Counted from the stretch's first letter, positions 16,147-26,076 are shown. The stretch: 54,149 nucleotides of DNA from Endomicrobium sp. (GCA_031286985.1 JAITTL010000021.1:1-54149); one strand, 5' to 3'. The notes: generated from the letters alone by a model not told the origin. Made by a program: numbers and translations.

Positions 16147-17682
16147 ATGAAAAAAATTGTTTTGGCAATTTTATTAGTTTTTTTATCTGCGATTGTCGGC
16201 TGCACATGGGTGAAAGTGACTCCTTATGGAGCAGCTGGTACGGTTACAGGTAGCTGTTTTCTTTTAGAAATAGAAGGTTTTAAAGTTATCATCGACTGTG
16301 GTTTATTTATGCCAAATGAAATTGAAAATGCAGAGTTGAAAAATTCCAAAATTGAACCAGAGCTTGTTAATGCAGACGTCCTCGTTTTGACACATGCCCA
16401 TTTAGACCATAGTGGGAAGATTCCTCTTTTAATACATAAAGGATTTAAAGGTAAAATTTATTCTACACAACCTACAAAAGAGCTTGTGTTGGCTCTTTTT
16501 AATGATAGAAATGGATATGATTTAATAGAAAGAAAATGGTTTTGGGCTGAAAGAAAAAAAGGGAAAACTCAACGTAATAAATGGGCCATTGTTGCTCATT
16601 GGAGAAATAGATGTAAATGGAATATGAAATCTGTCAGATGTTTATGCAACAAAATCCTATTAAAGGATTTGGAGAAAAAAGAAAATATTAAATTTTTACT
16701 ATGTAAAAATTGTTGCGAAGAAGAAACCGCTACAATGGAGCGGTATTTTGTTACGGTAAATTATAATGAGTATGTTAAATTTTCTGACAATTTTAAAGTG
16801 AAATTTATAAATGCTGGACATATCCCCGGTTCCGCAAGTTTGATTTTTGAAGTTGATAACAAAAAGATTTTATTTTCTGGAGATTTAGGCAATGGCTATT
16901 CCAGATTTACTGGGAAGTTTGACATTCCTGAACCAGTTGATTGTGTCTTTATGGAAGCTACTTGTGGTGGCAAAAAAAATAAGGATATTGAGGAACAATA
17001 TCATGTCTTTAGAAGCGATTTAAAACATGCAATTTCTTCAGGAAAAACAATTTGGATTCCAGCTTTAGCTCTTAATAGAACTCAAAAAGTTTTATATGAA
17101 CTAAAACTTATGCAAGATAATATGGATCTATCAAAAGATATATCGATCTATTCCGTCTCTCCTAGTGCTAATACAATAACAGCTCTATATCAAAAAGAAG
17201 TAAAAACCGGGAGAGGGAACTGGTTTTTAAACGATGTCTATCAAAAAAAATCAGTTTTACCGGAAAATGTAAAATTTGAAATGATAAGAAATTATGATTC
17301 ACAGATGATCATATTTTCCGCAAGCGGTGATATGGATAACGGGAAATCGGTACAACTTATGCCTGAAATGTTAACGAAAAAGAATGTTTTTGTGATGATA
17401 GTCAATTACGTAGATCAGGAGAGCAATGCAGGGCTCATTATTCAAAATAAAAAAACACGTTCTGGCATAAAAAGTGTTGCAAAAATAAAGAAGTATGATG
17501 TTTTTTCGGACCATGCTGATTTTTATGTATTGCAAAACTGGCTTTCAGAACAAAATAAAAATGTCAAAATATGTATAATTCATGCAGGTGAAAAGAATGC
17601 AAATGATATGTTAAAATTGCTGCAAAATGATGGCTGGAAAAATGTGGAAAGTGCAAAAATTGGTATCAAATTTGAACTTTAG
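16147..17682 (+). CDS. Beta-CASP metallo-beta-lactamase (RNase J/CPSF-like) with lipoprotein-like N-terminus
   Basis: 511 residues. Zinc motifs are THAHLDHSG, AGHIPGSA, FSGDLG and a C-terminal FSDHAD. GKTIWIPALALNRTQKVLYEL and MIIFSASGDM are typical of the beta-CASP insertion of nucleases acting on RNA or DNA. Two points are odd. First, residues 1-19 form a hydrophobic leader ending IVGC, a good lipobox with C19. An in-frame GTG at 16210 (residue 22) would instead give the canonical cytoplasmic start of the family. Neither start has a ribosome site. Second, six cysteines (156, 165, 167, 186, 189, 190) lie in an insertion before the third motif and could bind metal. The 274-base region before it holds no gene. 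Confidence 0.8.
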   Translation: MKKIVLAILLVFLSAIVGCTWVKVTPYGAAGTVTGSCFLLEIEGFKVIIDCGLFMPNEIENAELKNSKIEPELVNADVLVLTHAHLDHSGKIPLLIHKGFKGKIYSTQPTKELVLALFNDRNGYDLIERKWFWAERKKGKTQRNKWAIVAHWRNRCKWNMKSVRCLCNKILLKDLEKKENIKFLLCKNCCEEETATMERYFVTVNYNEYVKFSDNFKVKFINAGHIPGSASLIFEVDNKKILFSGDLGNGYSRFTGKFDIPEPVDCVFMEATCGGKKNKDIEEQYHVFRSDLKHAISSGKTIWIPALALNRTQKVLYELKLMQDNMDLSKDISIYSVSPSANTITALYQKEVKTGRGNWFLNDVYQKKSVLPENVKFEMIRNYDSQMIIFSASGDMDNGKSVQLMPEMLTKKNVFVMIVNYVDQESNAGLIIQNKKTRSGIKSVAKIKKYDVFSDHADFYVLQNWLSEQNKNVKICIIHAGEKNANDMLKLLQNDGWKNVESAKIGIKFEL

Positions 17683-17700
17683 GTTTGAAAAGAGGTCTAT

Positions 17701-18453
17701 TTATTTTTTCGATATTTCGTACATAATTATAGATGCTGCAACTGCAACGTTTAGAGATTGAGAATTCCCCGGCATATGTATTTTGACAAGCAGATCGGAT
17801 AGGCTTTCTATCTTCCTGTTAAGGCCGTGTGCTTCGTTCCCTATTATGAAAGCGCTTTTTTTTGGAATTGTGCAATCGCTTAGGTAGTGAGTTCCATTTA
17901 GCGTAGCAGCAAAAATAGTAATATTTTCTTCTTTCAGCATGGCCAGGGTTTCTTCAGTATCTATATTATTTATTACAGGTAAATGAAAGATTGAACCCAT
18001 TGTTGCTCTTATGGTTTTATCTAAGTACACATCAACACTTCCTTTTGATATAAACACGGCTTTTGCAGCGAATGCGTCAGCAGAACGAATAATCGTACCG
18101 AGATTTCCAGGATCTTGAATACTTTCCAAGACTATAAGCACCCCAGAATTTTTTAGAATTTCTTTAATATCATAATGTTTTTTTTCAACAACAGCCATTA
18201 TCCCTTGAGGGGATTTAGTTGATGCTAACTTCTTAAACAAACGCTCGGAAAATGTTACAACATTTTTAATTCCAGTAACATCGTTTTCGTATTTTTCAGA
18301 TACGAATATTTGCTTTATATTCCAGTCTATTGGAATTTCCTCGATCTGCTTTTTACCTTCAACAAAAAAAAATCTGTTTTTGTCATGAGTTTCACCTTCT
18401 CGCAAACTTAAGATGTTTTTAAATATTTGATCTTGTACACTTTTAATTGTCAT
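17701..18453 (-). CDS. SpoU/TrmH-family RNA 2'-O-methyltransferase
   Basis: 250 residues, one of two complete genes on the - strand in this window. SPOUT motifs are QDPGNLGTIIRSADAF, AFIIGNEAHGLN and HMPGNSQSLNVAVAASIIMYE, with the basic RATMGSIFHLPV segment between them. The N-terminal part resembles the substrate-binding domain of RlmB/TsnR-like enzymes that methylate 23S rRNA ribose. The target nucleotide cannot be decided from sequence. It converges on the beta-CASP gene with an 18-base gap and diverges from pgi across a 356-base region. Confidence 0.87.
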   Translation of the reverse strand: MTIKSVQDQIFKNILSLREGETHDKNRFFFVEGKKQIEEIPIDWNIKQIFVSEKYENDVTGIKNVVTFSERLFKKLASTKSPQGIMAVVEKKHYDIKEILKNSGVLIVLESIQDPGNLGTIIRSADAFAAKAVFISKGSVDVYLDKTIRATMGSIFHLPVINNIDTEETLAMLKEENITIFAATLNGTHYLSDCTIPKKSAFIIGNEAHGLNRKIESLSDLLVKIHMPGNSQSLNVAVAASIIMYEISKK

Positions 18454-18809
18454 TCTCCGATTCTATCATATTGGACGATAAAAGTTGTATAATTCAATAC
18501 AATCAAGATTTACAAAAAAACAACAATAAGGATAAGCATCAATAAAGTAGCACACGCAGAATGTGGAATATGTGTCTGTAAGATCATGAATCGAAACAAA
18601 ATATTAACAAAAGCTATGCTATAAGGTTGAAAATGTGTGTAAACCATACCAAAAAATAGTTAACAAAAAAGTACGATAGCATATAAATAATAGTCTTGGT
18701 TTGCGTTGAAATGGTGTGAGTTCAGTTATGATATATGTAGTCTGTGTATCAGTAAAACAAGGTTCTCAACGAGTATCTATGAGCTATATATGAATAAAGG
18801 GTATAAGTG
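18454..18809. other. Divergent intergenic region between the SpoU methyltransferase and pgi
   Basis: 356 AT-rich bases with no open frame I would call a gene. The only signal I can name is the pgi promoter-like pair at 18706-18734. No tRNA, long inverted repeat or recognisable gene relic was found on either strand. Confidence 0.6.
18706..18734 (+). promoter_or_regulatory. Putative sigma-70 promoter for pgi
   Basis: TTGAAA, 17 bases, then TGATAT. Transcription would begin near 18741, leaving about 70 bases of leader before pgi. The -10 box is imperfect (TATGAT overlaps it with 15-base spacing). Confidence 0.4.
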
Positions 18810-20465
18810 ATGGGTAAGTTGACATTGAGAAGTACGTTACAGTGGAAAAATCTTGAAAAAAACTACAAACAAATCAAAAAACTTACTTTAAGAGAATTGT
18901 TTAAAGATAAAGATAGATATAATAAATTTTCCATACATGACGACAATATACGTATAATTTTTGATTATTCAAAAAACATAATAACTTCGTCTACTTTTAA
19001 GCTATTGATAGATTTCGTAAAATTGTCCAAAGTGAATGAATATGCAAGAAAAATGTTTTCCGGTGAGAAGATAAATTTGACGGAAAAAAGAGCTGTTTTA
19101 CATACGGCACTAAGAAACAGAAGTAATAATCCAGTTTATATTAATGGAAATGATGTAATGTCCCAGATCAACTCAGCTCTTTTGAAAATGAAAAAATTTA
19201 GCAATAACTTAAGAAATGGAAGATGGTTTGGTGCTACAGGAAAAAAAATTGTAGATATTGTAAATATCGGCATAGGTGGTTCTTGTTTAGGGCCAAAAAT
19301 GGTTTGCGAAGCATTAAAATATTATGCAGACGGGCCTAGTATCTATTTTGTTTCAAATGTCGATGGTACTGATATATATGAAGTATTAAAAAAACTAAAT
19401 CCTGAAACCACTCTTTTTATGATTGCATCCAAAACTTTCACAACACTTGAAACAGTTACCAATGCATTAACAGCAAGGAGTTGGCTTACTGGCAAACTTG
19501 GCATTAAAGCTATTGCGAACCACTTTGTAGCACTTTCAACAAATACAAAAAAAGTTTTAGAATTCGGAATTGATAGGCAAAACATATTTGAACTTTGGGA
19601 TTTTGTTAATGGTAGGTGTTCTCTATGGGCATCGATAGGTTTGTCTATTGCATGTTTTGTTGGATTTGATAAATTTGTTGAGCTTTTAGAAGGAGCTCAT
19701 TATATAGATCAACATTTTTTAAATACTCCTTACGAAAAAAATATACCTGTCATCATGGCTGCTTTGGGATTTTGGTACAATAATTTTTTTGGCGCCTCAG
19801 CCCATGCTGTTTTGCCGTACAGTCAATATTTGCATGTATTTTCAGCATATTTGCAGCAAAATGACATGGAAAGTAACGGTAAAGCTATAAATTTTGAAGG
19901 TAAGAGAGTTACTTATGAAACAGGTCCTATAATTTTGGGTGATGTTGGTACGAATTGTCAGCATTCTTTTTATCAGCTTTTCCATCAGGGAACCAAATTG
20001 ATACCTTGTGATTTTATAGGGTTTATTAATCCGCTTAGAGAAATTGGTGATCATCATGAAAAGCTTATGGCGAGTTATTTTGCCCAACCTGAAGCTTTAG
20101 CTTTTGGTTTTACTAGAAACCAAGTTAGTGAAAATCTCAAAGCAGCAGGATTTTCAAGTGCTGATATAAAGGCGCTAACTCCTCACAAAGTATTTGAGGG
20201 CAATAAACCTTCAAATAGCATATTGATCGATAAGCTTACACCTAAAACACTAGGTGCGTTGATTGCATTATACGAGCATAAAATATTTGTTCAGGGGATT
20301 ATGTGGTGCGTTAACAGTTTTGATCAGTTTGGTGTTGAGCTGGGTAAAACCTTAGCAGATGGCATTTTGCCAGAACTCAAAGGGCAAACAGGCAAGGAAC
20401 ATGATAATTCGACAAAAAATCTAATAAAACTTTTTAATTTAAGAAGGAACAATATGATTTTATGA
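18810..20465 (+). CDS. pgi: Glucose-6-phosphate isomerase
   Basis: 551 residues, typical for Pgi. It shows the phosphosugar-binding blocks IVNIGIGGSCLGPKM, ASKTFTTLET and NGRCSLWASIGL, the catalytic GDHHEKLMASYFAQPEAL and the C-terminal FDQFGVELGK signature. It interconverts glucose 6-phosphate and fructose 6-phosphate. AAAGGG lies 8 bases before ATG 18810; a GTG three bases earlier is in frame. The last 4 bases overlap the start of rlmN (ATGA). Confidence 0.96.
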   Translation: MGKLTLRSTLQWKNLEKNYKQIKKLTLRELFKDKDRYNKFSIHDDNIRIIFDYSKNIITSSTFKLLIDFVKLSKVNEYARKMFSGEKINLTEKRAVLHTALRNRSNNPVYINGNDVMSQINSALLKMKKFSNNLRNGRWFGATGKKIVDIVNIGIGGSCLGPKMVCEALKYYADGPSIYFVSNVDGTDIYEVLKKLNPETTLFMIASKTFTTLETVTNALTARSWLTGKLGIKAIANHFVALSTNTKKVLEFGIDRQNIFELWDFVNGRCSLWASIGLSIACFVGFDKFVELLEGAHYIDQHFLNTPYEKNIPVIMAALGFWYNNFFGASAHAVLPYSQYLHVFSAYLQQNDMESNGKAINFEGKRVTYETGPIILGDVGTNCQHSFYQLFHQGTKLIPCDFIGFINPLREIGDHHEKLMASYFAQPEALAFGFTRNQVSENLKAAGFSSADIKALTPHKVFEGNKPSNSILIDKLTPKTLGALIALYEHKIFVQGIMWCVNSFDQFGVELGKTLADGILPELKGQTGKEHDNSTKNLIKLFNLRRNNMIL

Positions 20466-21493
20466 AAAAATATATACTTGACTTAACAACTACACAATTG
20501 AAATCAGCGGTAAAATCCGTAATAGAGCAGGACTACAAAATCGATCAAATTGTTGAATGGATATATGAAAAAAAATCTTCTTCTTTTAAAGAATTTACAA
20601 ATATACCAAAAATATTAAGAGAAGAACTCGATACGAAATTTCTTTTAAGAGTATTAAAAATGGTAAAAAAGGAAACATCTGCAGTTGATAATACGGTCAG
20701 ATATACTTTTCAAACTGTTGATAAAAAATATTTATTTGCTGTTCTTCTCCATTCAAAGAATAAAAACTCTGTATGCATCTCATCCCAAATAGGCTGTCCT
20801 ATGATGTGCTCTTTTTGTTCTTCAGGAACAGTTAAATTTGCAAGAAACTTAAGCAGAGGCGAAATTATAGAACAGATTTTACAGATTGAAAATGATTCCA
20901 AGGAAAAAATTTCTGGTGTTTTATTCATGGGGATGGGTGAGCCTACGCTTAATTTTAATAACATTACTTCGGTTTTAACTTCTCTTTTATCAAATAGGGA
21001 ATTTGGTATAGGTAAAAGACATATAACGCTTTCAAGCGTGGGTGTTGTCCCAGCAATAAAAAAACTTGCAAATATTAATTTTGGCATTCGTCTTGCTATT
21101 TCTTTGCATGCTGTTGATGAGAAACAAAGGAAAAAATTAATTCCCAATAATTTTGGATTTAGAATAGAAGATATACTAAATGCAGGCAAATATTATCTTG
21201 AAAAAACAAGATCTCGCCTTACGATAGAATATATTCTCATAAAGGGGATCAACGATTCAACACGAGATGCGCATAAATTAACAAGATTATTAAATCGTCA
21301 TAAGCTACTTAATCCTGATGTTCAGGTAAACCTTATCCCTTTCAATCATATAAATGGTATCCAACTGCAAACGCCAAATCAAGACCGAATTCAAAAATTT
21401 AAAAATATATTGAAATTTAACAAAATTACTGTAAATATAAGACAAGCCAAAGGAGCAGATATTGGTGCAGCCTGTGGGCAATTAGGATATTGA
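20462..21493 (+). CDS. rlmN: Dual-specificity 23S rRNA/tRNA adenine-C2 methyltransferase
   Basis: 343 residues. The radical SAM motif is CPMMCSFC within CISSQIGCPMMCSFCSSG, followed by GVLFMGMGEPTLN. The catalytic cysteine is probably in the C-terminal KGADIGAACGQL. RlmN methylates A2503 of 23S rRNA and A37 of some tRNAs. It overlaps pgi by 4 bases, so translation is coupled; nusB follows after 66 bases. Confidence 0.95.
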   Translation: MKKYILDLTTTQLKSAVKSVIEQDYKIDQIVEWIYEKKSSSFKEFTNIPKILREELDTKFLLRVLKMVKKETSAVDNTVRYTFQTVDKKYLFAVLLHSKNKNSVCISSQIGCPMMCSFCSSGTVKFARNLSRGEIIEQILQIENDSKEKISGVLFMGMGEPTLNFNNITSVLTSLLSNREFGIGKRHITLSSVGVVPAIKKLANINFGIRLAISLHAVDEKQRKKLIPNNFGFRIEDILNAGKYYLEKTRSRLTIEYILIKGINDSTRDAHKLTRLLNRHKLLNPDVQVNLIPFNHINGIQLQTPNQDRIQKFKNILKFNKITVNIRQAKGADIGAACGQLGY

Positions 21494-21559
21494 ATACATG
21501 TTCGATTTTTTATAGAATCCACAAGCAACGGCAAAAGTCTCAAACGAGGTCTATGATTG

Positions 21560-21979
21560 ATGAGTTCCCGCAGACAAGCAAGAGAATGTTCTTTGCAAAT
21601 GCTTTACGAAGTTGATAATTGCAATATTCCTGTTGATGTTGTATACGCTTCTTTTAACGATAGTTTACCAAAAGCTGAAGTTTACAAACAATTTGCAACA
21701 AGTTTGCTTAGAGGTGTTTGCGATAACAAAGAGGTTATAGATTCCATTATTAAACAGTACGCAAAAAATTGGGATCTCGAAAGAATGGCTGTTATCGATC
21801 GCAACATTATGCGTATTGCGATCTACGAGATTATGGCTACGCCTAATACTCCGGTTAACGTTATAATAGATGAAGCTGTGGAAATTTCCAAAAAATACTC
21901 TACAGAAGATTCAAGTAAGTTTATTAATGGAATTTTAGATAATCTTAAAGGTATAAGAACTCCAAAAAATTCAAAATAA
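21560..21979 (+). CDS. nusB: Transcription antitermination factor NusB
   Basis: 139 residues of all-helical NusB fold: SSRRQARECSLQMLYEVDN at the start, NWDLERMAVIDRNIMRIAIYE in the middle and INGILDNL at the end. NusB with NusE binds boxA RNA to prevent termination in rRNA operons. GAGG at 21546-21549 supports ATG 21560 (TTG 21557 is adjacent). ligA begins 2 bases after the stop, so nusB-ligA are co-transcribed. Confidence 0.94.
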   Translation: MSSRRQARECSLQMLYEVDNCNIPVDVVYASFNDSLPKAEVYKQFATSLLRGVCDNKEVIDSIIKQYAKNWDLERMAVIDRNIMRIAIYEIMATPNTPVNVIIDEAVEISKKYSTEDSSKFINGILDNLKGIRTPKNSK

Positions 21980-21981
21980 CT

Positions 21982-23985
21982 ATGGAAAGTGTACAAAATC
22001 GCATTGATTATCTAATAAAGGAGCTTGCTAGGCACAACAATCTTTATTATGATAAAAATAGCCCTGAAGTATCTGACAGTGAGTATGACAATCTTGTAAA
22101 AGAACTAAGAAAACTAGAAATAGAAAATCCTCTTTTAGTATCGCCCAAATCGCCAACACAAGAAGTATCTGGTTTTGCTTCGCCGATTTTTGAGAATGTA
22201 ACGCATTTGTCACGTATGCTTTCGTTGGACAACACTTATTCGCTGGATGAAACTACAAGATGGTATGAAAGAGTTGAAAAAAACCTCAAAAGCCAAAATA
22301 TAGAGTTCATTGTTGAGCCTAAAGTTGACGGTGTGAGCGCAAGCTTAACATATTTTGATGGTATTTTGGCAGTAGCGGCAACGCGTGGGAATGGTTACAT
22401 AGGTGAAAATATAACTGAAAATATAAAAACGATTAAAAATATTCCTCTTATGCTTAAAATTAAAAATCCTCCCAAATTTTTTGAATTACGTGGGGAGGTA
22501 TATATCAATAAATCAGATTTTGAAAAATTAAATGAAGAAATTCTTGCAGTTGGTGGACTGAAGTTTGCCAATCCAAGAAATGCTGCTTCCGGTTCTTTAA
22601 GACAAAAAAATCCACAGATTACTGCTGCAAGAAAACTTCGTTTCTTTGTTCATTCACTCGGAAGCATTGATGGAATCCATCTTCAAAAACAATCTGATTT
22701 TTTAAAGTATTGCCAAGAATGTAATTTTCAGCTACAGAATGATTTTAAAATATGTAGTTCTTTAAATGAGATAACGGATTTTATAAATGTTATGTTAAAC
22801 AAAAGAGATTTTTTGCAATATGAAATCGATGGACTTGTAATTAAAGTGAATCATGTACAGCTACAAAATGATCTTGGATATACAAGCAAAAGCCCACGGT
22901 GGGCTATAGCGTTTAAATTTCCTGCTAAGCAGACGACTACAGTATTGGAAAAAATCAGCACACAGGTAGGGCGTACTGGAATAATAACACCCTTAGCAAT
23001 TCTAAGACCTGTTGCGCTTGCAGGCGTTACTATATCACGTGCAACGCTCCATAATTTCGAAGAAATACAACGGTTAAATGTAAATGAAGGAGATACTGTT
23101 TTAATAGAACGTTCAGGTGATGTTATTCCAAAAATAGTGAAGGTTGTAAAAAAAGGTACAATGCACCACAATAGTGGTTTTTTTAAGCCTTTGCGCAATT
23201 GTCCATCATGTGGCGGTGAAATTATCAAAGAAAATGAAAATGAGGTTGCATACAGGTGTATTAACCCTGAATGTCCTGCACAATTTAAAAGATATTTAAT
23301 ACACTTTGCAAGCAGAAATGCTATGGACATTGACGGTTTTGGAGAAGCAGTAATAGATCAACTGATTGAAAAGGGAAAAATACGGACCCTTGCAGATATT
23401 TATAGTTTAACATATGATGATTTTGTATCTCTTAATTTGTTTAAGGAAAAGAAAGCAAACAATCTTGTAAAAGCAATTACCGCAAGTAAAAGTCAACCGT
23501 TAAGTAGGCTCTTATTTGCGTTGGGGATTCGTCATGTAGGTGAAAAAGCTTCAGAACTTATTGCAAAAAGATTTAAAAACCTGGAAACCCTGCTTAATAT
23601 AAGCGCTGAGGACTTTACAAAAATTTATGGAATAGGTGAAGTTTTGTCATTATCTTTAAAAGGGTTTTTTGAAAATATGGCTGCACGTCGTGTTGTAAAT
23701 GCCTTGATTGCAGCAGGGTTAAATACAACTGAACCTGAAACGGAACAGGCAAGTACATTCCTTGAGGGAAAAATATTTGTTTTGACAGGAGAACTTGAAA
23801 ATTACACAAGAGAGCAAGTAAGTGCAATTATAAGATCACTTGGAGGAAAAGTAACGTCTGCTATAAGCAAAAAAACCAATTATGTTCTTGCAGGATCAAA
23901 AGCTGGTTCAAAATTTGATAAAGCAAAAAGATTAAACATAAAGATTATCGATGAAAAGGAATTTAGAAAATTAACAGAGATTTGA
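21982..23985 (+). CDS. ligA: NAD-dependent DNA ligase
   Basis: 667 residues, normal for LigA. The order is: NAD-binding Ia domain (YYDKNSPEVSDSEYD), adenylation domain with K114 in EPKVDGVSAS, OB fold (VGRTGIITPLA), a four-Cys zinc finger (CPSC and CINPECPAQ), helix-hairpin-helix repeats and a C-terminal BRCT domain (LTGELENYTREQVSAIIRSL). It seals nicks in replication and repair. No truncation is seen. Confidence 0.97.
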   Translation: MESVQNRIDYLIKELARHNNLYYDKNSPEVSDSEYDNLVKELRKLEIENPLLVSPKSPTQEVSGFASPIFENVTHLSRMLSLDNTYSLDETTRWYERVEKNLKSQNIEFIVEPKVDGVSASLTYFDGILAVAATRGNGYIGENITENIKTIKNIPLMLKIKNPPKFFELRGEVYINKSDFEKLNEEILAVGGLKFANPRNAASGSLRQKNPQITAARKLRFFVHSLGSIDGIHLQKQSDFLKYCQECNFQLQNDFKICSSLNEITDFINVMLNKRDFLQYEIDGLVIKVNHVQLQNDLGYTSKSPRWAIAFKFPAKQTTTVLEKISTQVGRTGIITPLAILRPVALAGVTISRATLHNFEEIQRLNVNEGDTVLIERSGDVIPKIVKVVKKGTMHHNSGFFKPLRNCPSCGGEIIKENENEVAYRCINPECPAQFKRYLIHFASRNAMDIDGFGEAVIDQLIEKGKIRTLADIYSLTYDDFVSLNLFKEKKANNLVKAITASKSQPLSRLLFALGIRHVGEKASELIAKRFKNLETLLNISAEDFTKIYGIGEVLSLSLKGFFENMAARRVVNALIAAGLNTTEPETEQASTFLEGKIFVLTGELENYTREQVSAIIRSLGGKVTSAISKKTNYVLAGSKAGSKFDKAKRLNIKIIDEKEFRKLTEI

Positions 23986-24053
23986 TATTGATATGTAAGA
24001 TTATAAAAAAACTTGTAAAATACACAATGACGGCTTAACTGTAAATATACAAA

Positions 24054-24770
24054 ATGAGACATGAGATAGAAATAATTTTTCAAGATGAAAATATTGTAGT
24101 TGTAAATAAGCCAACTGGAATTCTTGTTATTCCGGATCAGTACACCGATGAAAACAAGACTCTTATTGGAGTACTACAAAAGCAATTGAATCAAAAAATA
24201 TTGGCAGTTCATAAAATCGATTATGACACTACTGGTGTTTTGCTGTTTGCTAAGAGCCAACAGATCTATAAAGATGTAAGCATACAGTTTGAAAATTCCA
24301 AAATTCATAAAAAATATATCGTTTTGCTATCCGGTACTTTAGAAGAAGAAGAGGGAACAATAAATAAACCAATTCTTGTTTCAGGGGGAGATGTGCTTAT
24401 AAATTCAGCAGGTAAAGAATCCATAACGAATTTCAAAATCTTAGAACGATTTAAAAGCTACACCTTAGTGCAAGCTTTTCCACTTACAGCAAGAAAGCAT
24501 CAAATAAGAGTACATTTTTGGAGTATTGGGCATCCTCTTGCAATAGATGGTGAGTATGGCGTTTCTGATCCCATAATTTTATCATCTATTAAACGTAATT
24601 ATAAAGTGAAAAATGAGAAAAGAGAAAAACCTCTTATTTCAAGACTTACGCTTCATGCTGCTTCTTTAACTTTGCAATTAAATGGCAAAGCGATAACTTT
24701 TGAAGCCCCGTTACCAAAAGATTTTGTAATTACTTTAAAACAGTTGAGAAAATACTGTAGGGTTCCATGA
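24054..24770 (+). CDS. RluA-family pseudouridine synthase
   Basis: 238 residues. The catalytic motif reads HKIDYDTTGVLLFAK, with the conserved Asp in place of the usual HRLDxxTSG. ARKHQIRVHFWSIGHPLAIDGEYG is a clear RluA-family block. There is no N-terminal S4 domain, so it is closer to the RluA/RluC catalytic core type. The modified uridine cannot be assigned. ATG 24054 lacks a visible ribosome site. Confidence 0.87.
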   Translation: MRHEIEIIFQDENIVVVNKPTGILVIPDQYTDENKTLIGVLQKQLNQKILAVHKIDYDTTGVLLFAKSQQIYKDVSIQFENSKIHKKYIVLLSGTLEEEEGTINKPILVSGGDVLINSAGKESITNFKILERFKSYTLVQAFPLTARKHQIRVHFWSIGHPLAIDGEYGVSDPIILSSIKRNYKVKNEKREKPLISRLTLHAASLTLQLNGKAITFEAPLPKDFVITLKQLRKYCRVP

Positions 24771-24814
24771 CGTATTTGGTTTTTGACAGGAATAACTTGA
24801 CCCTAACGTAAGTT

Positions 24815-24843
24815 TTGAACCACATTATCTTATATGCTATAAC
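24815..24843 (+). promoter_or_regulatory. Putative sigma-70 promoter for exbB-exbD
   Basis: TTGAAC, 17 bases, TATAAC, a close match to consensus. Transcription would start near 24850, giving a leader of about 150 bases before exbB. I see no recognisable riboswitch or Fur box in the leader. Confidence 0.6.
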
Positions 24844-25000
24844 TAAGCCGGGTTGTTTCAAACAAAAGTCCAATGTATTATGGGAAGTTACATCACATTG
24901 ATATATGGGTAAAAAAATAATAAACTAGGATGGGTGGCTGAGATAAATTTGTGCTGGGTTTTGTTGCTGTGTTGAATTATATTTAGAGAGAGGGGATAAA

Positions 25001-25636
25001 ATGTTTGAAAATAAAAGCTTTGTAGATATATTAAATATGGGTGGATGGGCTCTTTATGTTCTTCTAGGTGCCTCTATAGTTTCAGTATCTGTCATTTGTT
25101 TTAAAGCGATTACATTCTGGACTAAGTCAAAGGTTAAAAGAGTTGATTTTGTGTATGCGTTAACTAGGAAAATAAGAGAAAATAAAATAGATGAGGCTAT
25201 TGACTATTGTGGTACCGTGAATTCCCCAATGGGGCAAGTTTCTAAGGCTGGGCTTGTTGCTTTTAAAGAAAAAGAAAAAAATATCAATGGTGTTATGGAA
25301 AGGGAGATAATGATACAGACAGTTGAACTTGAAAATCTTACCACCATACTAGGAACGTTTGGAAGTATTTCGGTGTATATAGGTTTATTTGGAACAGTTT
25401 TAGGCATTATAGGGGCTTTTCATGATATTTCAAAAGTAGGGTCAGGAGGAATAACAGTTGTTATTGGTGGTGTTTCAGAAGCACTTATTGCAACAGCCGC
25501 TGGTCTTTCCGTTGCGATTCCGGCCACGGTTGCGTACAATTTTTTCTCGAAAATCATAGATAAATTTGTTGTAGATATGGAATATTGTATTTCTGCGGTG
25601 GAAGAGAACTTGAAAAATGTAATGAGTAAGCTATGA
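25001..25636 (+). CDS. exbB: ExbB/TolQ-family proton channel subunit
   Basis: 211 residues with three membrane segments: about residues 16-38 (ALYVLLGASIVSVSVICFKA), 110-135 (LGTFGSISVYIGLFGTVLGI) and 147-175 (GISEALIATAAGLSVAIPAT type). The MotA/TolQ/ExbB signature is in the last two. It forms the stator that uses proton-motive force to drive TonB or TolA. The strong ribosome site GAGAGGGG precedes ATG 25001. It overlaps exbD by 4 bases. A TolQ role is equally possible. Confidence 0.9.
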   Translation: MFENKSFVDILNMGGWALYVLLGASIVSVSVICFKAITFWTKSKVKRVDFVYALTRKIRENKIDEAIDYCGTVNSPMGQVSKAGLVAFKEKEKNINGVMEREIMIQTVELENLTTILGTFGSISVYIGLFGTVLGIIGAFHDISKVGSGGITVVIGGVSEALIATAAGLSVAIPATVAYNFFSKIIDKFVVDMEYCISAVEENLKNVMSKL

Positions 25637-26052
25637 AGTTTTACAGAAAAAAAAATGCTGCTATATCAGAAATCAATATAGCTCCGTTTACCGATGTTAT
25701 ACTTGTACTTCTTGTTATTTTCATGATAACAACACCTGCGCTTATGCAACCTGGTATAAAGGTTAATATTCCAAAAGCTAAAATTGCAGCAGACAGGCAA
25801 GACAATACAAATGTAACAAACATAGATATTTTGATTTCAAAAGAGGGATATGTATACATAGATGGGAAACAAGTAAATATTTTAGATATTGAAAATGTTT
25901 TACGTCGTTTGATATCTTCAAAGCCTGATAAAGTTGCCGTTATAAAGTGTGACGAAGAGGCTAGATATAATTGTTTGGTGCAAACTATGGTAAACGCAAA
26001 AAAAGCAGGGGTTACAAAATTTGCTCTTAGTGTTGACAACACTACAAAATAA
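25633..26052 (+). CDS. exbD: ExbD/TolR-family biopolymer transport protein
   Basis: 139 residues. One N-terminal membrane helix contains the essential Asp (APFTDVILVLLVIFMITT), followed by a periplasmic domain with the GYVYIDGKQV and KVAVIKCDEEARY blocks. It pairs with ExbB to form the proton channel. Translation is coupled to exbB through the ATGA overlap. The next 100 bases hold what looks like a dead tonB/tolA start. Confidence 0.9.
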   Translation: MKFYRKKNAAISEINIAPFTDVILVLLVIFMITTPALMQPGIKVNIPKAKIAADRQDNTNVTNIDILISKEGYVYIDGKQVNILDIENVLRRLISSKPDKVAVIKCDEEARYNCLVQTMVNAKKAGVTKFALSVDNTTK

Positions 26053-26076
26053 TATGCACAACAAAGTTGACAACGT

